Part shown: piece by piece, positions 16,728 to 25,561 of the stretch | Layout: each line of letters starts with the position of its first letter | How positions within the stretch are numbered: the first letter of the stretch is position 1 | NCBI RefSeq assembly: GCF_001613405.1 | Contig: NZ_BDCH01000037.1 | Coordinates: 32,459 to 96,458 of the forward strand | Reading direction: 5' to 3' | Source: Nocardia crassostreae | GTDB lineage: Bacteria; Actinomycetota; Actinomycetes; Mycobacteriales; Mycobacteriaceae | Length of the DNA: 64,000 nucleotides | Translations under genes and position numbers: made by a program | Notes under the pieces: generated by a model | The model's database searches: none | Seen by the model: only the letters and a program-made list of their open reading frames with translations | What the model was told of the DNA's origin: nothing

Positions 16728-17411
16728 GTGAGTCCAGTCCCGACCTCCGACGAATCGCTCGCCCCCGGTCCCACCGAATGGGGTGACCATCCGCACGGTG
16801 TCGGGCCGTGGCGGGCGGAGTTCGGCACCGAACCGCCCGCGGACGTGCGGCTGGATCCCGAACTGCTGGAGCACGGCGACCGGCGCAATGTGGTGGACGC
16901 CTATCGCTATTGGACCCGCGAGGCGATCGTCGCCGATATCGACAGTCGCCGCCATCCGTTCCACGTGGCCATCGAGAACTTCGGCCATGACGCCAATATC
17001 GGCACGGTGGTCCGGACCGCGAATGCCTTCGCCGCGGCGGCCGTCCACATCGTGGGGCGCAAACGCTGGAATCGGCGCGGCGCCATGGTCACCGACCGCT
17101 ATCAGCACCTGCGCCACCACTCGGATATCGCTGAGCTGCTGCGCTTCGCGGCGGAGGCGGGGCTCGCGGTCGTCGCCGTGGACAATGTGCCGGGCTCGGT
17201 GCCGTTGGAAACCGCCCGGTTGCCTCGCAATGGCCTTCTGCTCTTCGGCCAGGAGGGGCCCGGCGTCACCGATGCGGCGAAGGGTGCGGCCGTGCAGACG
17301 GTCTCCATCGCGCAATTCGGCTCTACCCGCAGTATCAATGTGGGCGTGGCCGCCGGAATCGCGATGCATGCCTGGATTCGCCAGCATGCGGACCTGACTA
17401 CTGCCTGGTAA
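16728..17411 (+). CDS. SpoU/TrmH-family RNA 2'-O-methyltransferase
   Basis: 227 residues of the SPOUT fold, which transfers methyl from SAM to a ribose 2'-OH of rRNA or tRNA. The three motifs are present: motif 1 ENFGHDANIGTVVRTANAF (about 84-102), motif 2 LLLFGQEGPGV (about 170-180) and motif 3 SINVGVAAGIAMH (about 205-217), which forms the SAM-binding trefoil knot. The N-terminal 60 residues are an actinobacterial extension. It matches Rv0380c by type and neighbourhood. The exact target nucleotide is unknown. Confidence 0.92.
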   Translation: MSPVPTSDESLAPGPTEWGDHPHGVGPWRAEFGTEPPADVRLDPELLEHGDRRNVVDAYRYWTREAIVADIDSRRHPFHVAIENFGHDANIGTVVRTANAFAAAAVHIVGRKRWNRRGAMVTDRYQHLRHHSDIAELLRFAAEAGLAVVAVDNVPGSVPLETARLPRNGLLLFGQEGPGVTDAAKGAAVQTVSIAQFGSTRSINVGVAAGIAMHAWIRQHADLTTAW

Positions 17412-17480
17412 CCAAGTGACATGGGCCTCAGGTAACAAATCAGCCACGGGGCGGCGCGCCCGACTGGCACCATATGTCCT

Positions 17481-18581
17481 ATGACATCGCGGACCGGGCG
17501 TAATACCGAGCCGACCGCCGCGCTCTGGGCGGAGCGTGCCGATCTGGCGGAGTCCGCGATCGTCTCCCGGCATCTGAGATCGCTATGGGGCGTTCCGGGC
17601 ACGGCGCTCGGGGTGGTCGGCTGGCCGCCGACCAAGCGGGACCGGACCTTTGTCTCCTGGCACTACTGGTGGCAGGCCCATCTCATCGACTGCGCGGTTG
17701 ACGCCGCCAATCGGCACGTCACCCCGGTCCGGCAACGCCGTATCGCGGCGATCGCGAAGGGTATGCGGCTGCGCAATATCCGGGGCTGGACCAACAACTA
17801 CTACGACGATATGGCCTGGCTGGCAATCTCTTTGGAGCGGGCCGAGCGCACCCAGGGCATCGACGAGGTGCGCGGCGGACTGCTCGCGCTGGAGAAGGAG
17901 CTCTGCAGCGGTTTCGATCCGCAGTTCGGTGCGGTGCCGTGGCGCAAGGGATCCGACTTCTTCAATGCCCCGGCCAACGGTCCGGTCGGCATTGCCATGG
18001 CGCGGCTCGGCCACTACGGCCGCGCTCAGGAAATTTCCGACTGGATCGACAACACCTTGCGGGACAAGGAGACCGGTCTTATCTTCGACGGCGTCCACCT
18101 GCCCTCCGGCGAGGTCGAGACGCCCGTGTACAGCTACTGCCAGGGCGTGGTGCTGGGCCTGGACACCGAATTGGCCGTGCACACCGGCGAACCCAGGCAT
18201 ACCGAGCGCGCGCTGCGGCTGCTGTCCGCCATCGAGGAGCGTCTGGTGTCCGGCGGCGTGGTGGTCGGCGGCGGGGGCGGGGACGGCGGCCTGTTCAATG
18301 GGATTCTCATTCGCTATCTGGCGCTGGCGGCGGTCATGCTGCCCGGTGAGGAACCCGAGCACGTCGATGCCCGCAAGGCGGCCGCGGCCATTGTCCGCAA
18401 ATCCGCCGAGGCCGCGTGGGAGAACCGGCTCGAGGTGGAGGGCGATCCGCTGTTCGGCCACGATTGGCGCGAGCCCGCACGGCTGCCGGGCGTGCTCGGC
18501 GCGGGGCACAGCACCCCGGGCGGATCGGTGAAGTCCTCGCGCAATCCGGAACGCGATCTGTCGGTGCAGCTTTCCGGGTGA
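17481..18581 (+). CDS. Glycoside hydrolase family 76 (alpha-1,6-mannanase-like)
   Basis: 366 residues. The GH76 (alpha/alpha)6 barrel is recognisable by WTNNYYDDMAW, whose adjacent aspartates D112 and D113 are the catalytic pair. VYSYCQGVVLG and GGDGGLFNGI are further family blocks. No signal peptide is visible, so the protein is predicted to be cytoplasmic, like Rv0365c. GH76 enzymes cut alpha-1,6-mannan; in mycolate bacteria the obvious substrates are lipomannan or imported mannan fragments, but a cytoplasmic location makes this uncertain. The stop is followed by a short convergent gap before dedA. Confidence 0.87.
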   Translation: MTSRTGRNTEPTAALWAERADLAESAIVSRHLRSLWGVPGTALGVVGWPPTKRDRTFVSWHYWWQAHLIDCAVDAANRHVTPVRQRRIAAIAKGMRLRNIRGWTNNYYDDMAWLAISLERAERTQGIDEVRGGLLALEKELCSGFDPQFGAVPWRKGSDFFNAPANGPVGIAMARLGHYGRAQEISDWIDNTLRDKETGLIFDGVHLPSGEVETPVYSYCQGVVLGLDTELAVHTGEPRHTERALRLLSAIEERLVSGGVVVGGGGGDGGLFNGILIRYLALAAVMLPGEEPEHVDARKAAAAIVRKSAEAAWENRLEVEGDPLFGHDWREPARLPGVLGAGHSTPGGSVKSSRNPERDLSVQLSG

Positions 18582-18654
18582 AAGCTCATGGAGGCGGCGC
18601 ACACGGTCACGGCCGCCGGGCTCTGCTGAGCGATTCGGGCTCGTTCGGGCCGGT

Positions 18655-19362
18655 TCAGGCGTTGTGCCGGTGCACCTTGGGTAGGGGCACGGTCTCGGTG
18701 TCGAGGTCGAAATCCTCGGCGGGACGCGCCATTTCCAGGCGGTACTGCCGGATCCCGATAATGGTGCCCAGCACCAGTCCGACCACGAGCGTGCCGATGA
18801 CCGCGGGCATGAGCCAGGACATGTCCTCGATGAAACTGCCCGCGTAGTACCCGATGAGCAGCAGCACCGGCGCCCAGATGATGGCGCCGACGGTGGAGGC
18901 GACGGTGTACTTGCGGTGATCCATGCCCGCGGCGCCCGCCACCAGCGGGCACAGCGTGCGCACCCACGGAATCCAGCGCGCCACCAGCACCGCCAGGAAA
19001 CCGTGCCGGTGCAACAGATCCGCGACCCGCGTGAGATTCGCGGTATTGATGTATCTGCCGTTCTTGCGCGCCACCAGGTGGTGCCCGGTGCGCTGGCCGA
19101 TCACGTACCCGACCTGATTGCCCGCGATGGCGGCGATCATGGCGCCGACCGAGAGCGCCCACACCTGCGCCTCGCCGGTGGCGTGCGCGGCCAGCACCAC
19201 GCCCGCGGTAATGAGCATGGAGTCACCGGGCAGGAACAGGCCGATGATGAGCGCGCACTCCAGGAAGACGAAGGTCAGTACCACCGTCCAGACGAGCGCG
19301 GGTCCGGCCGTATCGAGCGGGTTGAAACCGCCCATCGCGAGGTTCAGCGGGGTGGCGGTCAA
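18655..19362 (-). CDS. DedA-family membrane protein (copy 2)
   Basis: About 235 residues. The DedA/SNARE-associated domain has the family motifs FLECALIIGLFLPGDS (about 35-50) with its membrane-embedded acidic residue, and the arginine motif HGFLAVLVARWIPWVRTL. DedA proteins are implicated in undecaprenyl-phosphate and phospholipid flipping and in proton-motive-force homeostasis. The TTG start at 19362 lies 4 nt after the stop of the upstream dedA; ATG 19335 (226 aa) and ATG 19410 are alternatives. Two dedA genes in tandem are probably one operon. Confidence 0.85.
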   Translation of the reverse strand: MTATPLNLAMGGFNPLDTAGPALVWTVVLTFVFLECALIIGLFLPGDSMLITAGVVLAAHATGEAQVWALSVGAMIAAIAGNQVGYVIGQRTGHHLVARKNGRYINTANLTRVADLLHRHGFLAVLVARWIPWVRTLCPLVAGAAGMDHRKYTVASTVGAIIWAPVLLLIGYYAGSFIEDMSWLMPAVIGTLVVGLVLGTIIGIRQYRLEMARPAEDFDLDTETVPLPKVHRHNA

Positions 19363-19366
19363 TTTC

Positions 19367-20119
19367 TCAGTGGGTGTGTTCGTTGGAGCGTGCGGGTGAT
19401 TCGGCGGCATCCGCGGTTTCCGCGGCCGAGCGACGGCCCAGCAATGCCTTCGCCACGGAGCCGACCATCGGTAGCACCGAGACGAACACGATGACGAGGA
19501 AGATGGCCTCGACATTGTCGCGAATGAAGCTCACATTGCCCAGGAAGTAGCCGAGCACGGTGACGCCGCCACCCCACAGGATGGCGCCGACAATGTCGAA
19601 GGCCACGTACTTGCGGTAGCTCATGGCCGAGACGCCCGCCAGCACCGGTACGAAAGTACGGGCGATCGGGACGAATCGGGCCAGAATAATGGCGGCGGGG
19701 CCCCACTTCTCGAAGAACTCGTGCGCCTCGGTGATGTACTTCTTCTTCAGGAAACGCCCGTCCTCACGGTGATAGAGGGCGGGTCCGAAACCCTTGCGGC
19801 CGATCCAGTACGCGCACTGGTCGCCGAGGAAGGCCGTCAGCGCCACGGCGGGCGCCAGGATCCAGATGGAGACCGGGGGGTTCGGCTGCGCCGCGAGCAG
19901 ACCGCCGGTGAACAAGAGCGAGTCGCCCGGCAGTAGCGGGAACAGCAGCCCCGTCTCGATGAAAACGATCACCAAAATGGCCGGCAGTACCGCGTTCTTC
20001 AACCACGACTCCGTGAGGAGATACATGGGGTCGAGAATCTGGGGCGTCGCCAGAGTGGTCGTCACGGTCTCGGAAGCGGCCAGCAAGGTCACGGCCGCCA
20101 CACTACCGGTGATCCGCAC
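19367..20119 (-). CDS. DedA-family membrane protein (copy 1, Rv0364-like)
   Basis: 250 residues. An N-terminal helix is followed by the DedA core: IVFIETGLLFPLLPGDSLLF (about 50-70), GDQCAYWIGRKGFG (about 98-112), and the arginine-rich motif WGPAAIILARFVPIARTF (about 142-160). The tail after about 225 is charged and cytoplasmic. Its place between fba and the GH76 gene matches Rv0364 in M. tuberculosis. The neighbouring downstream gene is a second DedA with about the same topology, so the two may act as a pair or on different lipids; this is inference. Confidence 0.87.
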   Translation of the reverse strand: MRITGSVAAVTLLAASETVTTTLATPQILDPMYLLTESWLKNAVLPAILVIVFIETGLLFPLLPGDSLLFTGGLLAAQPNPPVSIWILAPAVALTAFLGDQCAYWIGRKGFGPALYHREDGRFLKKKYITEAHEFFEKWGPAAIILARFVPIARTFVPVLAGVSAMSYRKYVAFDIVGAILWGGGVTVLGYFLGNVSFIRDNVEAIFLVIVFVSVLPMVGSVAKALLGRRSAAETADAAESPARSNEHTH

Positions 20120-20251
20120 ATCACACCGAACCCTGAACCAACCTCACAAACTTGTCGGGTATTCCGAGGCCATTGCCGGTGGAAAACCGGACTGCCCTAT
20201 GGTGTGGCCTGACAGAATTTGTTGTACGCAGCACACACATCGGAGGTCATT

Positions 20252-21289
20252 GTGCCCATCGCGACTCCGGAGATCTACGCCGAGATGATTGCTCGGGCCA
20301 AGGAGAACTCCTTCGCGTTCCCCGCGATCAACTGCACCTCGTCCGAGACGATCAACGCGGCCATCAAGGGCTTCGCGGATGCGGGCAGCGACGGCATCAT
20401 CCAGTTCTCCACCGGCGGCGCCGAATTCGGCTCCGGCCTGGGTGTGAAGGATATGGTCACCGGCTCGGTCGCACTGGCCGAGTTCGCGCACGTCGTCGCC
20501 GCCAAGTACGACATCACCATCGCGCTGCACACCGATCACTGCCCCAAGGACAAGCTGGACGGTTTCGTCCGCCCGCTGCTGGCCATCTCGGCCGAGCGCG
20601 TGAAGTCGGGCCTGAACCCGCTGTTCCAGTCGCACATGTGGGACGGCTCCGCCATTCCGATCGACGAGAACCTGGAAATCGCCAAGGAACTGCTCAAGCA
20701 GGCGCACGCGGCGAACATCATCCTCGAGGTCGAGATCGGCGTCGTCGGCGGTGAAGAGGACGGCGTCGAGAACGCCATCAACGACAAGCTCTACACCTCC
20801 TCCGAGGACTTCGAGAAGACCATCGACGCCCTGGGCGCCGGTGAGAACGGCAAGTACCTGCTGGCCGCCACCTTCGGCAATGTGCACGGCGTCTACAAGC
20901 CGGGCAATGTGAAGCTCAAGCCCGAGGTGCTGGCCGAGGGCCAGCGCGTGGCCGCCGCCAAGCTCGGCCTGGGTGCGGACGCGCAGCCGTTCGACTTCGT
21001 CTTCCACGGCGGTTCCGGCTCGCTGAAGTCCGAGATCGAGGATTCGCTGCGCTACGGCGTGGTGAAGATGAACGTCGACACCGACACCCAGTACGCCTTT
21101 ACCCGGCCGGTCGCCGCGCACATGTTCGCCAACTACGACGGTGTGCTCAAGGTGGACGGCGAGGTCGGCAACAAGAAGGTCTACGACCCGCGCTCCTACC
21201 TCAAGAAGGCGGAGACGTCCATGGCGGCCCGCGTCGTCGAAGCTTGCAACGACCTGAAGTCGGCTGGTCGTTCCATCAGCGCCAAGTAA
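20252..21289 (+). CDS. fba: Class II fructose-1,6-bisphosphate aldolase
   Basis: 345 residues, the normal length. It cleaves fructose 1,6-bisphosphate to DHAP and glyceraldehyde 3-phosphate, acting in glycolysis and gluconeogenesis. Zinc ligands and catalytic Asp lie in LHTDHCPKDK (about 92-101); EVEIGVVGGEEDG (about 165-177) and the phosphate-binding GGSGSL are present. It begins at GTG with a clear GGAGG at 20242-20246 and MPIATPEIYAEM, as in M. tuberculosis Fba. It is divergent from dedA. Essential in mycobacteria. Confidence 0.98.
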   Translation: MPIATPEIYAEMIARAKENSFAFPAINCTSSETINAAIKGFADAGSDGIIQFSTGGAEFGSGLGVKDMVTGSVALAEFAHVVAAKYDITIALHTDHCPKDKLDGFVRPLLAISAERVKSGLNPLFQSHMWDGSAIPIDENLEIAKELLKQAHAANIILEVEIGVVGGEEDGVENAINDKLYTSSEDFEKTIDALGAGENGKYLLAATFGNVHGVYKPGNVKLKPEVLAEGQRVAAAKLGLGADAQPFDFVFHGGSGSLKSEIEDSLRYGVVKMNVDTDTQYAFTRPVAAHMFANYDGVLKVDGEVGNKKVYDPRSYLKKAETSMAARVVEACNDLKSAGRSISAK

Positions 21290-21300
21290 GCTCGTGCAGT

Positions 21301-21333
21301 CGGGATTTCGCCGCCGCGCGCGGTGGGATCCCG
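21301..21333 (+). terminator. Hairpin downstream of fba
   Basis: CGGGAT (21301-21306) and ATCCCG (21328-21333) can pair, with CCGC/GCGG inside, 12 nt after the fba stop. There is no U tract. The stem is interrupted, so this is only a candidate terminator. Confidence 0.45.
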
Positions 21334-21354
21334 CATGCAATGAGTGAGGTGGCA

Positions 21355-22472
21355 ATGACTGTGGATGTGCGGGTCCTCGGCCCCGTGCAGTTGCTGGTCG
21401 CCGGACGGCCCGTGGCCGTCGGCGGCCCGAAGCCGCGCGCCCTGCTCGCCGCGCTCACCGTCAACCGGCGACGGGCGGTGTCCTCGTAGGCGCTCGCGGA
21501 TATCGTCTGGAACGACGACCCGCCGGACTCGTATCAGGCCAGTCTGCAGGTGTTCGTGTCGAACATTCGCAAGACGCTGCGTACGGCCGGGGTGGATCCG
21601 GCGGCCCTGCTGCGCACCGAATCCGCCGGGTACCGGCTGGAAATCGAGGACGGCCAATGCGATCTGGGGCGGTTCGAGGCCGTCCGCCGCTCCGGTCGCG
21701 ATGCCGCGGCGGCCGGTGATCACGAGAGCGCCGCCCAGCTGTACGGCTCGGCGCTGGCCGAGTGGAGCGGGCGCGCCCTCGACGATCTGTCCGGGCTCTC
21801 CTTCGCCGAGAGCTTCGCCACCGCCATGGACGAGGAGCGGCTGCTGGTCGCCTCCGCCCGGATCGACGCCGAAATCGCTTGCGGGCGCGCCTCGTCGGTG
21901 GTGGGCGAGCTGGTCACCATGACCAATGCCCATCCGCTGCGGGAACCGCTGTGGCGCAGCTGATCACGGCGCTGTATCTCTCGGGTCGCCAGGCCGATGC
22001 GCTGGAGGCGTGTCGGCGGGTGCGCACGGTGCTCGACGACGAACTGGGCATCGATCCCGGTCCCGCGCTCATCGATCTGGAACAGCGGGTGCTGCGCCAG
22101 GAATCCCTGGCCACCGGGCAGCTGGCCGAGGTCGACCGGATCGCCAAGGCCATGACCGAGACCGTCACCGAGATGCCGCGCGCGGTGCGGCGCGGACAGC
22201 TGCGGCTGCCCGACGGACGGGTGGTGGCCATCGGCGTGGGCGGGATGAAGATCGGCCGCATGACCGACAACGATCTGGTGCTCGACGATCCCAAGACCAG
22301 CCGCTATCACGCGCACATCACCCCCAGCCGGGCCGGTCTGCTCATCAAGGATCTGCATTCGGCCAATGGGGTGTTCATCGACGAGGAGCCCATCGAAACA
22401 GCCGCGGTGCTGGCCGATCGGGTCGAGATCCGGATCGGGGCGACGGTGCTGATCTTCGAGGCGCTCGAGTAG
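21355..22472 (+). pseudogene. EmbR-like regulator (winged helix, BTAD, FHA), broken by a stop and a frameshift
   Basis: The conceptual protein of about 372 residues has the SARP-type layout of mycobacterial EmbR (388 aa, controls embCAB arabinosyltransferases): an OmpR-like winged helix (1-95), the bacterial transcriptional activator domain (about 100-245) and a C-terminal FHA phosphothreonine-binding domain (about 285-372, with GRMTDNDLVLDDPKTSRYHAHI pattern). TAG at 21487-21489 interrupts the wing (expected GAG, Glu). One base is missing near 21953 (ctgtggcgcag, expected ctgtgggcgcag), which ends the first frame at 21963. Everything else is well conserved, so the gene is either freshly inactivated or the sequence has errors here. 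GAGGTGG precedes ATG 21355. Confidence 0.8.
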
Positions 22473-22644
22473 CACGTGTATTAGGCTGCTGCCCTTGTGA
22501 ATTCGGTTCGCAACGAGGTTGCCGTCGTTTGCCAGGTCTCGATTCGGTCGATCTTGGGCGAGTGCGGGTAGTTCGCCGCGTGCCGAGGGTAGGGTCCTGG
22601 GCCGGATGTGTCCGGAGTGACCTGAATGTCGAGAGGTTGAATGC

Positions 22645-24159
22645 ATGGCCAAGCGGTTCGTGGCCGCTGTGGGAGCGGTCGTGTTCGGGGCAGGCATGCT
22701 GGTGTCCGCGAACCGGCCGATCGCGACGGCGTCACCGGCAGAATCCGATGCGACAGTGCAACTTCCGGGTGTCGGCCCGTGTAAGTCCGATCCGGCGCCG
22801 GTGCACGAGTCGATCGTGCCCAGGACGCTCGAGATGCCGATCAACTATCCGGTCGTGACCGTGGACCCCGGCCCGCCGCCGGAGAACCGCACGCGGGTGA
22901 AGATGGAACTGCCGTCGGACCCCTGCGTCAATCCCTGCCCGGATCTCACCGACGGCCCGCCGCGCCCGCCGAGCGTCTTCGAACAGCTGGGCATTCCGCA
23001 GCTCATCCTGCGTCCGCAGCCCTTCCACTTCGCCTTCCCGAATCCGAACGAGCCCGAGAAGCCGCCCGCTCCGGAGCCCGCCGACCCGCCCGTCGAGGCC
23101 GCGCCGCAGGCCCCGGCCCGGCCGCTGCCGCAGGCCCCGGCCCGGCCGCTGCCGCAGGCCCCGGCCCGGCCGCTGCCGCAGGTCTCGCAGGTGCGCGAGG
23201 TGGCCAAGCTGACCGGGGCCAACTCCATCAACCGCACCGATAAGCGGTGGCAGGTGATGGGCACCGACCTCGGCATCTTCTGGGAGAGCAAACCCGGCGA
23301 GGTGGCCATTGCCTTCGGCGACACTGTGGGCGCCAACTTCCATCCGCCGGGCGGGTTCGGCGACGACTGGCGCAGCAATCTGCTCGCCTTCAGCACCGAT
23401 ACCGACCTCACCGACGGCGTCACCTTCGACCGCATGGTGACCGACAGCCGCTGCCATGCCGTGGAGCTGCTGACCAGCAAGAAGCTGGACAATATCGAGA
23501 TCACCACCATCCCCACCTCCGGGTTCGCCATCGGTGACCGGCAGTACATGAGCTATATGTCCATCCGCACCTGGAACAGCATTCCGGGCACCTGGTTCAC
23601 CAACTACGGCGGCATCGCCTACTCCGACGACCACGGCGAAACCTGGACCAAGGATCCGCACGCCCAGTGGGACAATATCTTCGGCGTGGCCAACTTCCAG
23701 GTCACCTCCATGGTCCCGCAAGGCGATCACGTCTACATGTTCGGTACCGCCAATACCCGCCTCGGTTCCGTGGGCCTGGCCCGCGTCCCGAAGGACCAGG
23801 TGCTCAACAAGACAGCCTACCAGTACTGGGTGGACGGCGACTGGACCCCCGTCGGCGGCCAGCACGTGGCCAGCGCCATCGCCGAAGCGCCCGCCGCCGA
23901 ACTCTCGGTCCGCTACGACGAGACCCGCGACATCTGGCAGGTGAGCTACCTCGACACCGCCAAGGCGGGCCTCGTAGTCCGCGAATCGGATTCACCCCAG
24001 GGCATCTGGTCCCCCAGCGCCCTCACGGTGAGCGCCCTCCAATTCCCGGAACTCTACGGCGGTTTCATCCACCCCTGGTCCACCGGCAACGACCTGTACT
24101 TCACCATGTCCACCTGGAGCGACTACAACGTCTACCTGATGCACGCCAACCTGAACTAG
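22645..24159 (+). CDS. Secreted DUF4185 beta-propeller-like protein
   Basis: 504 residues. A signal peptide (about 1-30, with an AxA-like cleavage near TASPA) is followed by a Pro-rich linker (about 40-185) and a DUF4185 domain (about 190-504) with repeated WxxPxGP-, GD-, and SDDHGETW-type blades like those of sialidase/sucrase-fold propellers. Three exact tandem QAPARPLP units sit in the linker. Mycobacterial relatives are secreted or mycomembrane-associated with unknown function. A TAGGGT hexamer near 22592 is a possible -10. The final 31 bp recur imperfectly at 26373-26403. Confidence 0.85.
   Translation: MAKRFVAAVGAVVFGAGMLVSANRPIATASPAESDATVQLPGVGPCKSDPAPVHESIVPRTLEMPINYPVVTVDPGPPPENRTRVKMELPSDPCVNPCPDLTDGPPRPPSVFEQLGIPQLILRPQPFHFAFPNPNEPEKPPAPEPADPPVEAAPQAPARPLPQAPARPLPQAPARPLPQVSQVREVAKLTGANSINRTDKRWQVMGTDLGIFWESKPGEVAIAFGDTVGANFHPPGGFGDDWRSNLLAFSTDTDLTDGVTFDRMVTDSRCHAVELLTSKKLDNIEITTIPTSGFAIGDRQYMSYMSIRTWNSIPGTWFTNYGGIAYSDDHGETWTKDPHAQWDNIFGVANFQVTSMVPQGDHVYMFGTANTRLGSVGLARVPKDQVLNKTAYQYWVDGDWTPVGGQHVASAIAEAPAAELSVRYDETRDIWQVSYLDTAKAGLVVRESDSPQGIWSPSALTVSALQFPELYGGFIHPWSTGNDLYFTMSTWSDYNVYLMHANLN
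23104..23175 (+). repeat. Three perfect 24-bp tandem repeats in the DUF4185 gene linker
   Basis: The unit begins at 23104, 23128 and 23152 and encodes PQAPARPL three times with no base difference. Perfect identity at synonymous sites implies recent expansion. Copy number may vary between strains by slippage. Confidence 0.9.
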
Positions 24160-24161
24160 CG
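24131..24161 (+). repeat. Left copy of an imperfect 31-bp direct repeat flanking the Scr1/DUF397 island
   Basis: The last codons and stop of the DUF4185 gene (positions 24131-24161) match 26373-26403 at 27 of 31 positions, including ATGCACGCCA and TGAACTAGCG. The right copy does not lie in a DUF4185 gene. The 2.2 kb between the copies has small accessory genes. An attachment-site-like or duplication origin is inference. Confidence 0.6.
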
Positions 24162-24170
24162 CCCCGACCG

Positions 24171-24250
24171 GGTTCACACCCACTGTGGCCGGTTCACACC
24201 CCTTATCACCGTCCATACCGGGTGTGTACCGACCACAACAGGTGTGAACT
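24171..24250. promoter_or_regulatory. Symmetric four-copy decamer array GGTTCACACC/GGTGTGAACC
   Basis: GGTTCACACC occurs at 24171-24180 and again at 24191-24200. The inverted form occurs at 24221-24230 (GGTGTGTACC, one mismatch) and 24241-24250 (GGTGTGAACT, one mismatch). Starts are spaced 20, 30 and 20 bp, close to whole helical turns. The array fills the gap between two convergent genes (stops at 24159 and 24260). It could fold as two nested hairpins, i.e. a bidirectional terminator, or be a multi-site operator. Confidence 0.6.
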
Positions 24251-24259
24251 GCGACAGCC

Positions 24260-24490
24260 CTAACGCGGGCTCGGAGCGGAATCAATTGGGGGGTTGAATT
24301 CTCCGTCAGTGACACCCGTTGTGAAGGCGCTCCACTCGCCGGGCGTGAAGATCAGCGCCGGGCCGGTCGGGTTCTTGGAGTCGCGAACGCCGATAGTGCC
24401 ACCATCGAGGAATGCGACCTCGACGCATTCGCCGCCACTCTGGCTGTAGCTGCTCTTGAACCAGTGCGCGCCGGACAGGTCAATGTCCAC
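24260..24490 (-). CDS. DUF397 protein (Scr2-like partner of an Scr1 regulator)
   Basis: 76 residues with the DUF397 pattern: WFKSSYSQSGGECVEVAF (about 10-27), GVRDSKNP (about 34-41), and ALIFTPGEWSAF (about 45-56). These small proteins pair with Scr1-type XRE regulators in actinobacteria (WhiJ/BldB-like systems) and modulate them. GTG 24490 overlaps the reconstructed 3' end of the upstream Scr1 gene by 11 nt, so the pair was translationally coupled. The gene itself is intact. Confidence 0.9.
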   Translation of the reverse strand: MDIDLSGAHWFKSSYSQSGGECVEVAFLDGGTIGVRDSKNPTGPALIFTPGEWSAFTTGVTDGEFNPPIDSAPSPR

Positions 24491-25363
24491 TCTCGTACTC
24501 CCTTGCTAACTGCCTGAGCAACTGTCGACTGTTCGAACTGTCGAGCGATGCGCTCCTGATCCGATCGTACGATCGCAAGAAGCTCGCCACGTCGTCCGCG
24601 TCCTCAATGTACGATGCCCTCCAGGAACACCACAGGGGGCTCTACGGGCTCTCCAGGTGCGGATTCCCCGTATTGCAGCACGACGAACGGCGGCATCGAG
24701 ATGCCGCCTGGAAAGCCTGCGGCGGATCGAAGTACCCGCAGCTCAACGTTGTCCACGGCGGACCGATCGGCCAGGTGCCGGAGTTGGGCGGCCATGATGC
24801 TTCGGCTGCCCGCGACGCGGCGTAACGCCGCCTCACCGACCACGACGTCCAGCACCACAGGCTGCGTCTTGCGGGTGATGATCTTCTGGCGCTGCATCTT
24901 CAACTGCAAGCGCCGCGCTCGCTCCTCGTCGGTGTCGTCCGGCCAACGCTCGGCCAGTACCTGGTCATAGTCCGCGATCTGGAGCAGGCCGGGAACCAGA
25001 TCAGGTTGGTAGGTAATGACTTTGGACGCAGCGGCTTCGAGACCTACGTAGACATCGAAGTCTTTGGGGATCAAGTCGCCATACTGATGCCACCAGTTTT
25101 TGACGTTGGCCTGCCTCGCCAGCCCGACCAGGGCGGCGGTCAGATCCTCTGGCACGCCGTACAAGTCGCAAGCGGCCTGAATATCCCGAGACTTGATCCG
25201 AGAGTTCTCGCCCTTCTCCAGGCGCCCGAGACTGGTTGCCCATTTCCAATAGCTGGGCGGCCTTGGTTTGCGTGTATCCGGCGCGATTGCGCCACTCCAG
25301 CAGATAGCGACCGAGCTGACGGCGCGGCAGTGTCGATCCAGCCTCACCGATTGACTGTGTCAT
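24480..25363 (-). pseudogene. Scr1-type XRE regulator (HTH + DUF5753), two frameshifts
   Basis: The reconstructed protein of about 294 residues has an N-terminal helix-turn-helix (about 8-65: RRQLGRYLLEWRNRAGYTQ, then RLEKGE) and a DUF5753 ligand-binding-like domain (about 95-280: YQPDLVPGLLQIADY). The reading frame changes near 25240, where an extra G in ATGGGCAACC joins LLEM to ATSLGRLEKG. It changes again near 24610, between EGI and YIEDADDVASF. Total length fits two extra bases. ATG 25363 has GGAGG upstream. The 3' end overlaps the DUF397 start. Lesions are either real decay or sequence errors. Confidence 0.8.
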
Positions 25364-25561
25364 TGCAATCCTCCGTTGCGGGGAGGTCGGATTCACCATT
25401 GCGGTGAAATCGTCTCACCTGGCGCGGAGGTCATGCAGGGGTTTCGCGGCAGTCTCCCCGGAGCCTCCGATTCGGCGGGCGTGTCGTTTCTGCGGGGTGT
25501 GACATAGAGGTGCGCCCGGTGCTGTTCCTTCGCAATCATCACCAGACAGAACGGACACATC

